This document shows, in pieces, positions 1 to 8,395 of a stretch of DNA of 64,000 bases. Position numbers and translations under genes: made by a program. Source of the stretch: Chryseolinea soli (lineage in GTDB: Bacteria; Bacteroidota; Bacteroidia; Cytophagales; Cyclobacteriaceae); the NCBI RefSeq assembly GCF_003589925.1, contig NZ_CP032382.1, positions 7,626,001-7,690,000 on the forward strand, given 5' to 3'. Numbering within the stretch: position 1 is the first letter of the stretch; each line of letters begins with the position of its first letter. The notes below the pieces were generated by a model. The model saw nothing but the letters and a program-made list of their open reading frames with translations. It was not told where the DNA came from and ran no database searches.

Positions 1-29
1 CGCTTTGGATCCGACCAGAGCCGGTTGAA

Positions 30-1016
30 TTATTTTTGATTGTATAAAGATTTGAGTCTCGGGAACAGGCTGAGCGCGTTGCCACCCAATACTTGTTTTC
101 TTTCATCGTCTGACAGTTCGGCGCTTCCTGCAACTTGGATTTTGCTTTTTACAGCGAGGTCTCTTCGCAGGTAAGGGAAATCCGTGCCATAGACCACCTT
201 GCTTATCCCGGCGATTTGGCGGAGCGTGTGCAGTATCGGATCGGACCAGGCCAGGGCGGTATCCCAGTATATTCTCTTGAAGGACTCGCTGATCGTTCCA
301 GTCTTGGAGCTGTCGCCCATGACTTTCATCTCGTCAACTATGGACAGTCTATGCGCGAGGTACGGGATTGTTCCACCGGCATGCGAGAAGATGTACTTGA
401 CATCAGGTGTGGCCGCAAAGGTTCCCCCATAGTGTAGCTGAGCAATTGTCCTGGTAGTATCCGTCGGAAAATCGATCAGATTATCCGCAAGGCCAAGGCT
501 ATGGGCAATGGGATCTGGAGAAGGATTTGGATGTACATAGACGACAGCCTTTCGTTTCTGCAGTTCATCAAACAACGGCCTGACGGTTGGGTCACCAAGG
601 TAAACACCAAGAGAATTGGTGAATAAAACGACACCATCCAGCTTGAGCACATCAAGAGCATATCGTACCTCCTCGATCGCGTCATGGATGTTTGGCATGG
701 CTACGCTTGCGAACGCACCGAAACGTTTGGGATACTGGGCGATAAGGGAGGCGGCAAGTTCATTGCATCTCCTTGCAAGCTCGCGCCCCGCCACTTGATC
801 GGACAACTGAATGCCCGGTGTACTTGTCGAAAGGATAGCCACGTCAATCCCCGCTTCGTCCATAAAGGACAGCGAAGTTTCCGGCGTCCATTTCTGCGGT
901 TTAAGACCGCCAACAGGATGTTCTGTTTCGTTTGTTGCCTCATAGAAAAAATCCGGCAACATGTGATGGTGGGTGTCAATAGTCAATGCCACGGTGGTAG
1001 GTTTAAAAATGTACAA
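30..1016 (-). CDS. Amidohydrolase-family (ACMSD-like) decarboxylase/hydrolase
   Basis: A 328-residue TIM-barrel amidohydrolase of the amidohydrolase_2 / ACMSD group, whose members are metal-dependent hydrolases or decarboxylases of aromatic and related acids. The metal-site motifs are visible in order: DTHHH near residue 14 (HxH pair), YVHPNP (His), FSHAGG (His) and YGTDFP (Asp). The length is typical for the family. It is the last gene of a minus-strand series, 51 bp after the aldehyde dehydrogenase, so it may act on the acid that enzyme makes. No signal peptide is visible, so it should be cytoplasmic. The exact substrate cannot be read from sequence; aromatic acid decarboxylation is an inference from the group and the operon. 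Confidence 0.85.
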   Translation of the reverse strand: MYIFKPTTVALTIDTHHHMLPDFFYEATNETEHPVGGLKPQKWTPETSLSFMDEAGIDVAILSTSTPGIQLSDQVAGRELARRCNELAASLIAQYPKRFGAFASVAMPNIHDAIEEVRYALDVLKLDGVVLFTNSLGVYLGDPTVRPLFDELQKRKAVVYVHPNPSPDPIAHSLGLADNLIDFPTDTTRTIAQLHYGGTFAATPDVKYIFSHAGGTIPYLAHRLSIVDEMKVMGDSSKTGTISESFKRIYWDTALAWSDPILHTLRQIAGISKVVYGTDFPYLRRDLAVKSKIQVAGSAELSDDERKQVLGGNALSLFPRLKSLYNQK

Positions 1017-1067
1017 AGCCCGACGGCCGGTACTTTGTACATTTCGTTGTCGTGATTTAAAAACTGA

Positions 1068-2519
1068 TTAAAAAGGATACTGACGTTGCGTGCTTCGGGA
1101 GTTGACCCATATGAGGTCCGTGAAATCCTCGATGCTGTGTGGACCGGTACGTCCCCAGCCGCTGTCTTTGACACCGCCCATCGGCGCATGTGTTTCCTCA
1201 TTTACCGTCGGCGAATTGATGTTTACTACGCCATGCAGGATCTTTGGTGCCAGCTCAAACGCCTTGTAGGTGTCTTTTGTAAAGATCGATGATACCAAGC
1301 CATAGGATGTACGGTTTGCTACGGCGGCTGCTTCTTCAACCGTATCAACGGGCTCCACAATCACGATCGGGCCGAACGTTTCTTCATTCGATACGATGGC
1401 ATCGTAGGGAACATCGATCAGAATGGTGGGATGGTAGATCGGGCCATCAGACTTCCCGCCGGCCATCACCTTTGCTCCTTTGCTGACGGCATCTTTCACA
1501 CGATCGTCGGTCAACTTGATTGCCGCCTGATGGATGAGCGGACCAATGATTGTCTTATGATCTTCCGGATCACCAAACGGCAACGACTTGGTTCTGGCAA
1601 CAAACTTCTCGAGGAACTCCTTATAAATCTTTCGTTGAATAATGATTTTCCTGGTATTCATACAGATCTGCCCCTGGTGAAAGAAAGATCCGAATGTCGC
1701 CGCCCTTACTGCATCGTCCACATCAACATCGTCGAGGATAATCATCGGGTTATAACCACCCAGTTCAAGGACCGTTCTCTTTAATGTTTTTCCGGCGCGC
1801 TCGGCAAGATACCTGGCCGTCTTAACGCCACCGATCAGGTTGATGACCCGTACGTTAGGGTTTTCAAAAATTTCATCGGACAACGGTCCCGCCTCACCAG
1901 GTGCGTGGGTCACCACATTGATGACACCGGGAGGGAAGCCGGCTTCGTGCGCGATCTCGGCAATCATAAGTCCCGCTGAAACCGGTGCAAACTCTGAAGG
2001 CTTTACAACAACTGTATTACCGGCGACAATCGGCGATATCACTGTACGCCAGGATAGTATGCTGGCTCCGTTCCACGGCGTGAAACTTGCCACCACGCCA
2101 AGAGGCCGACGCAAGCCGATTGAAAATGAGCCGGGAACATTTGACTGTAGAACTTCTCCTTTGTTTTCATACGCCCATCCAGCTCCCATTTCAAGCGTTC
2201 CTGCAAGCAGGTCCTGCTGAAAGGTTGCAAATGAAATAGTGCTTCCGGTTTCTTTCGCCAGGATCTCAGCAATTTCTGTTCGTCTTCTTTTTATAATAGC
2301 AGCGGCCTTGAATAAAAGTTCTGCTCTTTGTGCAGGTGTGGTCGCGGCCCACGCAGGGAAAGCGTCGGCGGCAGCCTTTAGCGCAAAGTTCATGTCCTTT
2401 TTTGAAGCAGCTGCAATCTTTGCAAAGATCTTTCCGCTATAGGGTTCCATGTCATCGAACGTGCGACCGTTCTCGGCGTCTCTCCAGGCGCCACCCGCGT
2501 AGTATTGATACGTTTTCAT
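1068..2519 (-). CDS. NAD(P)-dependent aldehyde dehydrogenase
   Basis: A 483-residue aldehyde dehydrogenase of the class closest to benzaldehyde/salicylaldehyde dehydrogenases. It oxidises an aldehyde to the carboxylic acid with NAD(P)+. Key residues are present: Asn150 in FTPWN, general-base Glu252 in LELGG and catalytic Cys286 in GQICMN. The usual F(T/V)GS nucleotide-site motif reads LIGGV here, as in some benzaldehyde dehydrogenase relatives. Length is standard. It lies 45 bp downstream of the GMC oxidoreductase and 51 bp upstream of the amidohydrolase on the same strand, fitting an alcohol to aldehyde to acid route. Substrate is not determinable from sequence. Confidence 0.92.
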   Translation of the reverse strand: MKTYQYYAGGAWRDAENGRTFDDMEPYSGKIFAKIAAASKKDMNFALKAAADAFPAWAATTPAQRAELLFKAAAIIKRRRTEIAEILAKETGSTISFATFQQDLLAGTLEMGAGWAYENKGEVLQSNVPGSFSIGLRRPLGVVASFTPWNGASILSWRTVISPIVAGNTVVVKPSEFAPVSAGLMIAEIAHEAGFPPGVINVVTHAPGEAGPLSDEIFENPNVRVINLIGGVKTARYLAERAGKTLKRTVLELGGYNPMIILDDVDVDDAVRAATFGSFFHQGQICMNTRKIIIQRKIYKEFLEKFVARTKSLPFGDPEDHKTIIGPLIHQAAIKLTDDRVKDAVSKGAKVMAGGKSDGPIYHPTILIDVPYDAIVSNEETFGPIVIVEPVDTVEEAAAVANRTSYGLVSSIFTKDTYKAFELAPKILHGVVNINSPTVNEETHAPMGGVKDSGWGRTGPHSIEDFTDLIWVNSRSTQRQYPF

Positions 2520-2564
2520 TTGACAATAACTTTTTTAGTTGTGAATAAGATTTATTTACTTCTC

Positions 2565-4199
2565 TTAGAGTGATTTCTTTATCTGATCAGAGATTTTCTC
2601 CGCCATCATGATGACGGTGGGATTGGGAGCCGCGGATACAGCATCGGGAAATATCGAGGCATCTACCACCCGGAGTCCTTTTACTTTATAGACCTTTCCC
2701 TGGAAATCCACTACCGCATTCTTACTGCCCGCTGCGCCCATCGGTGCAGAAGAGAATGGATGTGCGTAACTATCCACTGTACTTTTCACAGACGCGGCTA
2801 CTTGCTCCTCGTTTTGCGCCTCCCATGGGTTGAGCTCTTTCACGATCAACTTCTTAAGCTTCTCCGACTTTGAAATTTTTCTTGCCAGTTGTACACCTTC
2901 CAGCAGTCGCTTGCGGTCCTCCTCCTCGGAGAGAAAATTCAAGTCGATGACCGGCACGGCGTTGGGGTCTTTTGAAGCCAGTTTGATCGTTCCCCGGGAT
3001 TTCGGATTGGTTAACGCGACGGCAAACACGAATCCAGCCTTCGTAGGACTTTGATCCGCGGGGAATAAATGGGTCGCTGTAATATGGATATCCAACTCGC
3101 CGGCTTTGGCAGAAGAAGATTTTGTCCAGACTTTGGCGGCGATAACTGGAGTTTGTCGACCGACCGTATTCGGATCGGTTGCATACGCATTATAGTAGAA
3201 TGGATGATCCACTAAATTCTCCCCGACAGGCAACTCGGCGACGACCGGGATAGAGAGTTCGTCCAAATGTTTTTTCGGACCAATTCCGGAGCGAAGTAGT
3301 ATGGGTGCTGTACCATAGGTGCCGGCAGAAAGGATAATTTCATCTCCTTTGAATTGCTTGCCGTCTGTAAGTTGAATACCTGTGGCCGTTGTCCCATCGA
3401 AAAGAACCTTATCGATCATGGCCTCACCCTGGATGGTCAGATTGCTCCGTTTTCTAACATCCTTGTTCAGGTAGGTCATCGCCGTGTTCATCCGTTTACC
3501 ATTCACGATGTTCATCGGATAAGGACCAACTCCATGCTGCTCTCCAGCATTGAAGTCACTGATCTCCTTGAGGCCATTCTCAACAGCTGCGCCGATGAAT
3601 GCCAGTTGCATTGGAGTGATATCTTCCTTGCTCAACTGGGTAATCGGAAAAGGACCGGAATACCCATGCCACTCGCTGTTCTTCACCGTGGAAGTCTCCA
3701 TCTTCTTGTAGTATGGCAAGACTTCTTTCCAGGTCCATCCTTTTATTCCTGCGGAAGTCCATCGACTAAAGTCACTCGGCAGTGCGCGAACAGCAGCCGC
3801 ACCATTGATCGCCGAGCTTCCACCCAGTACTTTTCCATGCAGCACGTGAATCGGATGACCGATATAACCAGGTACTGTCTTGTAGCCCCATTCAAACTGA
3901 GGATCAAAATTTGCTCCGACGATGTTACTGTTGGCAAGTATTTCCGGATATGCATCCGGCTCAAACACTTTCCCTGCTTCCAGCAGCAATACTTTCACAT
4001 CAGCATTTTCGGTCAGTCGGCTGGCCAGAACAGCTCCCGCTGAACCACCGCCGACAATGATGAAATCATAATCCGATTTCCTCGGTTTTTTCCCTTTGCG
4101 CTCCGACGGTTTAGAAGTTCCGCCCAATACGTTGGGCGGAACCATTGCTGCAGCTGAGGCCAGCATCATATTGCCGATGAATTTTCTACGCGTACTCAT
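2565..4199 (-). CDS. GMC-family FAD oxidoreductase with Tat signal
   Basis: A 544-residue glucose-methanol-choline oxidoreductase, an FAD enzyme that oxidises an alcohol to an aldehyde or ketone. The start at 4199 is chosen over an upstream ATG at 4295 because it gives a twin-arginine signal (STRRKFIG followed by a hydrophobic Ala-rich stretch) and does not overlap the pirin gene. The ADP-binding motif DFIIVGGGSAGAVLASRL lies at about residues 45-62. The C-terminus has the conserved GMC region with a His in SYAHPFSS and PNPTV near the end. The signal predicts folded export to the periplasm. It is 34 bp downstream of pirin and 45 bp upstream of the aldehyde dehydrogenase. Confidence 0.9.
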   Translation of the reverse strand: MSTRRKFIGNMMLASAAAMVPPNVLGGTSKPSERKGKKPRKSDYDFIIVGGGSAGAVLASRLTENADVKVLLLEAGKVFEPDAYPEILANSNIVGANFDPQFEWGYKTVPGYIGHPIHVLHGKVLGGSSAINGAAAVRALPSDFSRWTSAGIKGWTWKEVLPYYKKMETSTVKNSEWHGYSGPFPITQLSKEDITPMQLAFIGAAVENGLKEISDFNAGEQHGVGPYPMNIVNGKRMNTAMTYLNKDVRKRSNLTIQGEAMIDKVLFDGTTATGIQLTDGKQFKGDEIILSAGTYGTAPILLRSGIGPKKHLDELSIPVVAELPVGENLVDHPFYYNAYATDPNTVGRQTPVIAAKVWTKSSSAKAGELDIHITATHLFPADQSPTKAGFVFAVALTNPKSRGTIKLASKDPNAVPVIDLNFLSEEEDRKRLLEGVQLARKISKSEKLKKLIVKELNPWEAQNEEQVAASVKSTVDSYAHPFSSAPMGAAGSKNAVVDFQGKVYKVKGLRVVDASIFPDAVSAAPNPTVIMMAEKISDQIKKSL

Positions 4200-4233
4200 G
4201 ATCTTGATATTTAGGGTTGTACATGGATATTTA

Positions 4234-5118
4234 TTACGTGTTAATCTGTCCGTATTTGCCATCATAGTAGTCGTTGTAGGCCTGCGTGATTTCATGAGGC
4301 GTATTCATCACAAAATTTTCCTCTGTTACGATGGGCTCGTTGTAGGGTTCACCGCCAAACAAAATGATATCAATTGCTGTGTTCCGGACGTTGCTTATTT
4401 CGATTAATTCTCCCAGGGGAGTAAATGCAAGGACTTCGCCTCCCTGGAACTCGACGTCATTGGCAATGGCGCTACTCGCCGGGAGGAACGCAGCATATTC
4501 AAGTCGTTGGTCAGTGGTTATCGAGAATTGCTTCCCTGCCTGCAAGCAGATGTGAAATAGAAACTCGTTGGAGGAGCTGGGAACTTTGGCAATGCAATTT
4601 TTGTACTCACCTGCAAGGATTTTAATCCATCCGGCATTGTCGTCCAGTTCCTGCCTGCCGATTTCAACCGGAGAGATTGAAAAATATTCTGGCGCTTCAG
4701 ACTTAAGATGTGAAGGCAGATTGATCCATAGTTTGACGATCGATAAATCGGGAGCGGTAGACTGGAACTCCGGTTGTACTCCTTCATCGCGCAAGACGCC
4801 GTTCCCAGCCTTCATCCAATGTGCTCCACCTGCGCTGAGCTTCTCGTGATTGCCCAGGCTATCCGCATGTTCAACTTCACCGGCCAGAATGTATGTTAAT
4901 GTTGCAACGCCACGGTGAGGGCGAGAACCTCCGCCAAGAACTCCTTCGAGCGACTTGCTGAAGGATTGCCTGCTGGAAAGAACATGTTCAAGGAAAACAA
5001 TTGGTCCAATCGCTTTGGCGAATTCATTAGGCAACAGGTGCAGCACCTTTATTTCACCTTGCCAGGCAGCGTTACTTTGCACGCGAAACCGAACCTTATT
5101 TTTGATTTTCCCAGACAT
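4234..5118 (-). CDS. Pirin-family bicupin protein with two metal ligands replaced
   Basis: A 294-residue pirin-like bicupin. The start at 5118 (MSGKIKNK) is preferred to the longer reading frame from 5283, which would run through the promoter palindrome and into the crp gene. The N-terminal cupin is clear (RPHRGVATLTYILAGEVEHA and HWMKAGNGVLRDE). In pirins the iron is held by HxH and HxE. Here the first His of each pair is Arg (R66-P-H68 and R110-D-E112), so only two of four ligands remain. Pirins act as quercetinase-like dioxygenases or redox-sensitive cofactors; loss of ligands argues against simple metal catalysis. It is the first gene of the likely catabolic operon. Confidence 0.88.
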   Translation of the reverse strand: MSGKIKNKVRFRVQSNAAWQGEIKVLHLLPNEFAKAIGPIVFLEHVLSSRQSFSKSLEGVLGGGSRPHRGVATLTYILAGEVEHADSLGNHEKLSAGGAHWMKAGNGVLRDEGVQPEFQSTAPDLSIVKLWINLPSHLKSEAPEYFSISPVEIGRQELDDNAGWIKILAGEYKNCIAKVPSSSNEFLFHICLQAGKQFSITTDQRLEYAAFLPASSAIANDVEFQGGEVLAFTPLGELIEISNVRNTAIDIILFGGEPYNEPIVTEENFVMNTPHEITQAYNDYYDGKYGQINT

Positions 5119-5194
5119 AGCCGAGTTGCTGTTGACGTAGGTTAAAATTGCAACCCGCGGCGGGTAGATAGCGATGACAAATGACAAAAAAAAT

Positions 5195-5212
5195 ATGTGA
5201 TATAAATCACAT
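5195..5212. promoter_or_regulatory. CRP-type palindromic operator upstream of pirin operon
   Basis: ATGTGATATAAATCACAT is a perfect 7-bp inverted repeat with a 4-bp spacer and fits TGTGA-N6-TCACA exactly. It lies 76 bp before the pirin start and just after the stop of the adjacent Crp-family gene. That regulator's recognition helix (NRETLSRI) keeps the Arg-Glu-x3-Arg pattern that reads TGTGA in classical CRP, so direct control by it is likely. Confidence 0.8.
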
Positions 5213-5239
5213 CGCGGTTGAATGCGCCAGTGAAGGATC

Positions 5240-5824
5240 TTACTTTTTGGCAGCGCGTGCCCTGATACGGCTAAGTGTTTCACGGTTGATGCCTAGGTAA
5301 GACGCAATGATGTGCTGAGGAAAGCGCTGTAGGAATTCAGGGTAGTTTTCTTCAAAGTGGTGAAGGCGGTCTCCGGATGATAAGCTGATGGCGGCTTCAA
5401 TTCTTTTTTGTGCAGCTATCGCATGGTTGTTATCAAGTGTTAATATCCATTTCGTCATCACTGGAATACGATCCACCAAGTCGGATAAATCAGCCCTGGT
5501 CACCACCAGGCACTCGGTGTCTTCCCAGGCGTCAATATAATAGCTTGACGGAGTTTCTTTTATCAGACTTTCCCGGTCCGACGCCCACCAGTTTTCCAGG
5601 TATAACCGGATAACATGTTCCTCACCTTTTTCACCAACACGGTACTTGCGCATGGCACCTTTCACAATGAAGGCCGTGATCTTGCAAACCTCACCCTCTT
5701 GCAAGAAGTATTGCCTCTTCCTGAATTTCTTTGGTGTGAAGATGCTTTGGATCAAATCAATTTCCCATCCTTTCAGAGGAGTCGCCGTGAAACCATTAAG
5801 ATATTTGATCAGGACGTCATACAT
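5240..5824 (-). CDS. Crp/Fnr-family transcriptional regulator (copy 1)
   Basis: A 194-residue Crp/Fnr regulator: an N-terminal cyclic-nucleotide-binding-type beta roll (FLQEGEVCK, GEEHVIRLY, WWASDRESLIKE) and a C-terminal winged helix ending in HIIASYLGINRETLSRI. It is shorter than E. coli CRP, as is usual in this phylum. The beta roll has no obvious full cAMP-binding signature, so the ligand is unknown. It lies 33 bp after the SnoaL-like gene and 121 bp before the pirin operon, with a matching palindrome in between. A close paralogue sits at 11,062-11,646 with the same downstream architecture. Confidence 0.9.
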   Translation of the reverse strand: MYDVLIKYLNGFTATPLKGWEIDLIQSIFTPKKFRKRQYFLQEGEVCKITAFIVKGAMRKYRVGEKGEEHVIRLYLENWWASDRESLIKETPSSYYIDAWEDTECLVVTRADLSDLVDRIPVMTKWILTLDNNHAIAAQKRIEAAISLSSGDRLHHFEENYPEFLQRFPQHIIASYLGINRETLSRIRARAAKK

Positions 5825-5857
5825 TTTGCGAGGGCTAAGTAGATATAGGTCACGTTA

Positions 5858-6280
5858 TCACGTTCTTGGAATATCGTCCACTCCATTTTTTAACAAGGCC
5901 CGTGCCGTGCACACCAGATTTTGTGCCTCCCGCAACAGTTTAATTTTGCCGTGTTCGTCTTTTACAAGCCTCCCAAAAAACAACTGATCAAACGGCCGAT
6001 TGGTATGGGTTGCCATGGCATGGACTTCATATTCTGCAACAACCTGGTCATTATCTGCCATCAATAATCTGATGTTTGAGAATTTCCAATCCGGCACCAT
6101 CTCCATCAGCGAGGCCAAGAACTTTTCAATTTCTCTTGGCCCTTCCAACCGGGGCTGCATATTTATGGTTTGCAGATAAGGAGTTTCCAAGACTCCGTCG
6201 GGAGCAAACAACGCCGCTGCTTTGGCAGGCGTAGAAAAAGCATCCAGATATTCCAACAAAAGATTTTTGCTATTCATCAT
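5858..6280 (-). CDS. SnoaL-like / NTF2-fold protein
   Basis: About 140 residues from the MMNSKN start (6280; the next Met at 6277 is equally possible). The upstream extension to 6382 looks like chance frame. The sequence reads as a SnoaL/ketosteroid-isomerase-like NTF2 fold: a first helix, FAPDGVLETPY, then GPREIEKFLASLMEMVPDWKF and a C-terminal sheet. Such proteins include small isomerases and hydrolases as well as binding proteins; no catalytic assignment is possible. It lies 33 bp upstream of the Crp gene and may be cotranscribed with it. Confidence 0.72.
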   Translation of the reverse strand: MMNSKNLLLEYLDAFSTPAKAAALFAPDGVLETPYLQTINMQPRLEGPREIEKFLASLMEMVPDWKFSNIRLLMADNDQVVAEYEVHAMATHTNRPFDQLFFGRLVKDEHGKIKLLREAQNLVCTARALLKNGVDDIPRT

Positions 6281-6443
6281 TCCTACCCGAGGCAACAACA
6301 AGAGACATGCCATGGAGCCAAGCAGTTGTAAGTCAACTGTTTGGTGTGATGATAGGAGTAGCCGCTGACGATATTTCGTCAATTTTGACGACTAAAAGTA
6401 AGTGGCATTTTGATTAAGCCCTTCTGCTGGTTTACAGCGAGCC

Positions 6444-8372
6444 TTACTTAATGGGCCATGTAATACCCAAGCGCTTCATCTTGGATCGTAGTGTTGTGGG
6501 ACGAAGCTGTAACAAATGACCTGCGCCACCTTGCCCGGAAATTTTACCATTACACCTTCTTAGCGCGGAAATGATGTGTTCCTTATCCATTTCATCAAAG
6601 GTCTTTATTTTTGGATCTGAGCTCTGGGAGAAGCTGGCACCAGGCAGTTGTTCGGGCATTTCAAATGAATCAATAACGGAGCTTTTAGCGAGCAGCACAT
6701 GTCGTTCGATCAGGTGTTGCAACTCTCTAATATTACCCGGCCAGCTGTAGTTATGAAGTTGTTTCAAGGCCGACGCACTGAGCGTGATGTCTTTTCCTGA
6801 TGCCTTCCCCATAATCTTCAGGAAATGGCTTGCCAGAGCAGGGATATCCTGTTTTCTTTCCCTCAAGGGCACAAGTGTTATCGGAAACACATTGAGACGA
6901 TAATATAAATCGAGTCTGAAATTTCCATCAGCAATCTCCTGAAGTAAATCCCGGTTCGTGGCGGCGATGATGCGCACATCGGTCTTTATGGTCGTTCGAC
7001 CGCCTACCCGTTCAATTTCTTTCTCCTGAATAGCTCTCAATAATTTACTTTGGACTTCCAATGGCAGCTCTCCGATTTCGTCAAGGAACAGCGTCCCCCC
7101 GTTAGCCAATTCAAATTTTCCGAGTCTTGTTTCTACAGAACCGGTAAACGCTCCTTTCTCATGTCCAAATAATTCAGATTCCACAAGGCTAACAGGCATT
7201 GCCGCACAATTTACCTTAACAAAAGGTTTACCCCTTCTATTTGAAAGTTGATGCAACGCTTTTACCAAACCTTCCTTTCCAACACCCGTCTCACCCATCA
7301 CGAGCACGGTATTATCAAACGGTGCAACTTGCGATACTTTGTCAAGGGCCTCGAGCATCTTGGGACTTCTGCCAATGATTCCCTCCAGTTCGGGTTTCAA
7401 TAGCTGGCCCGGATGCTTTGTACGCAGCGGCTTTTGTGGCGAATGCCGGTCATCTTCACTTTTCCTGACACTATCAATGACAGCGGCCAGAAGTTCCTGG
7501 ACGGATTCAATCAATTCAATATGTTCCGAGGAATAGGCATCGGTATTATAGCAATAAAATGCAAGCGACATGTCGACGTCCCAGTGCTTCAACAGTGGTG
7601 CCCACAACATCGATTCAAAGCCTTTAATCTCCATGATCTTTCCTTCTGCTGCATTGGTCTTGCAATGCTCCCGATATCTTACACCGTTTAGATAGAAAGG
7701 CGTTCGCTTTTCCCTATTTTTCTTTCGCGTCTCCATGAGACTCGGCCATTGCTGACCATTACTATCAAGATCTCGGGATGAGTCAAACAGAAGGTATTCA
7801 TCAAACCCAATCCGTTGATACCGATATACAGCACTTTCAGGTTTATTGATATCAGTGTCTACCACGACGAAATCGAACGGCAGAAATGACGTTAATGCCT
7901 TAACCAGAGACTGTACTTTTTCTGATTTTGCACCGTTCATTTCTTTAATATCCTGCAGCAGCTGGCTTAGCCAATGCTGTTGTGAGGATGTGAACTCGAC
8001 ACCTTTTCGGTGACGATATATCGCTATGTTAAGGGCCATCAGAATCTCACGTTCGCGAAAAGGTTTGATGAGAAACCCAAATGGTTTTGTCGCCAACGCT
8101 TCCTCCATGGTAATGGAATTGGAATTGGCTGTCAGATAAATAAAAGGAATATTTTTCTTATCAAGTGTTCGGGCCAGATCAATACCCGAAAGGTTCCCCT
8201 TTAAAAAAACATCGACCAGAACAACATCAGGTTTATTTTTCTCCATCAGCTCAATAGCTTCTTCAACAGATTTGGCAATACCATAGATTTCATATCCTTC
8301 CTTTTTCAGGATAATGCTAAGACTGTCGGCTTCGAGAAATTGGTCTTCGACGATCAAAACTTTGAGTGACAT
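6444..8372 (-). CDS. Sigma-54-dependent response regulator (receiver-GAF-AAA+-HTH)
   Basis: A 642-residue NtrC-type regulator. Residues 1-125 form a CheY-like receiver (ED at 9-10, phospho-acceptor Asp54, Lys103 in LIKPF). A GAF-like region follows at about 150-310. The AAA+ domain has GETGVGKE (Walker A), the GAFTGS loop that contacts sigma-54, and FLDEIGE. A Fis-type HTH closes the protein (GQGGAGHLLQLRPTTLRSKM). All key residues are present, so it should activate sigma-54 promoters when phosphorylated. It lies 23 bp downstream of the sensor kinase gene, its likely partner. The targets are not known. Confidence 0.93.
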   Translation of the reverse strand: MSLKVLIVEDQFLEADSLSIILKKEGYEIYGIAKSVEEAIELMEKNKPDVVLVDVFLKGNLSGIDLARTLDKKNIPFIYLTANSNSITMEEALATKPFGFLIKPFREREILMALNIAIYRHRKGVEFTSSQQHWLSQLLQDIKEMNGAKSEKVQSLVKALTSFLPFDFVVVDTDINKPESAVYRYQRIGFDEYLLFDSSRDLDSNGQQWPSLMETRKKNREKRTPFYLNGVRYREHCKTNAAEGKIMEIKGFESMLWAPLLKHWDVDMSLAFYCYNTDAYSSEHIELIESVQELLAAVIDSVRKSEDDRHSPQKPLRTKHPGQLLKPELEGIIGRSPKMLEALDKVSQVAPFDNTVLVMGETGVGKEGLVKALHQLSNRRGKPFVKVNCAAMPVSLVESELFGHEKGAFTGSVETRLGKFELANGGTLFLDEIGELPLEVQSKLLRAIQEKEIERVGGRTTIKTDVRIIAATNRDLLQEIADGNFRLDLYYRLNVFPITLVPLRERKQDIPALASHFLKIMGKASGKDITLSASALKQLHNYSWPGNIRELQHLIERHVLLAKSSVIDSFEMPEQLPGASFSQSSDPKIKTFDEMDKEHIISALRRCNGKISGQGGAGHLLQLRPTTLRSKMKRLGITWPIK

Positions 8373-8395
8373 ATACTGACGTTCTTTAATAGTTT

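Noticed and set aside
4200..4295. 32-residue N-terminal extension of the GMC gene
   Set aside because: Overlaps the pirin gene end, while the start at 4199 gives a proper Tat signal.
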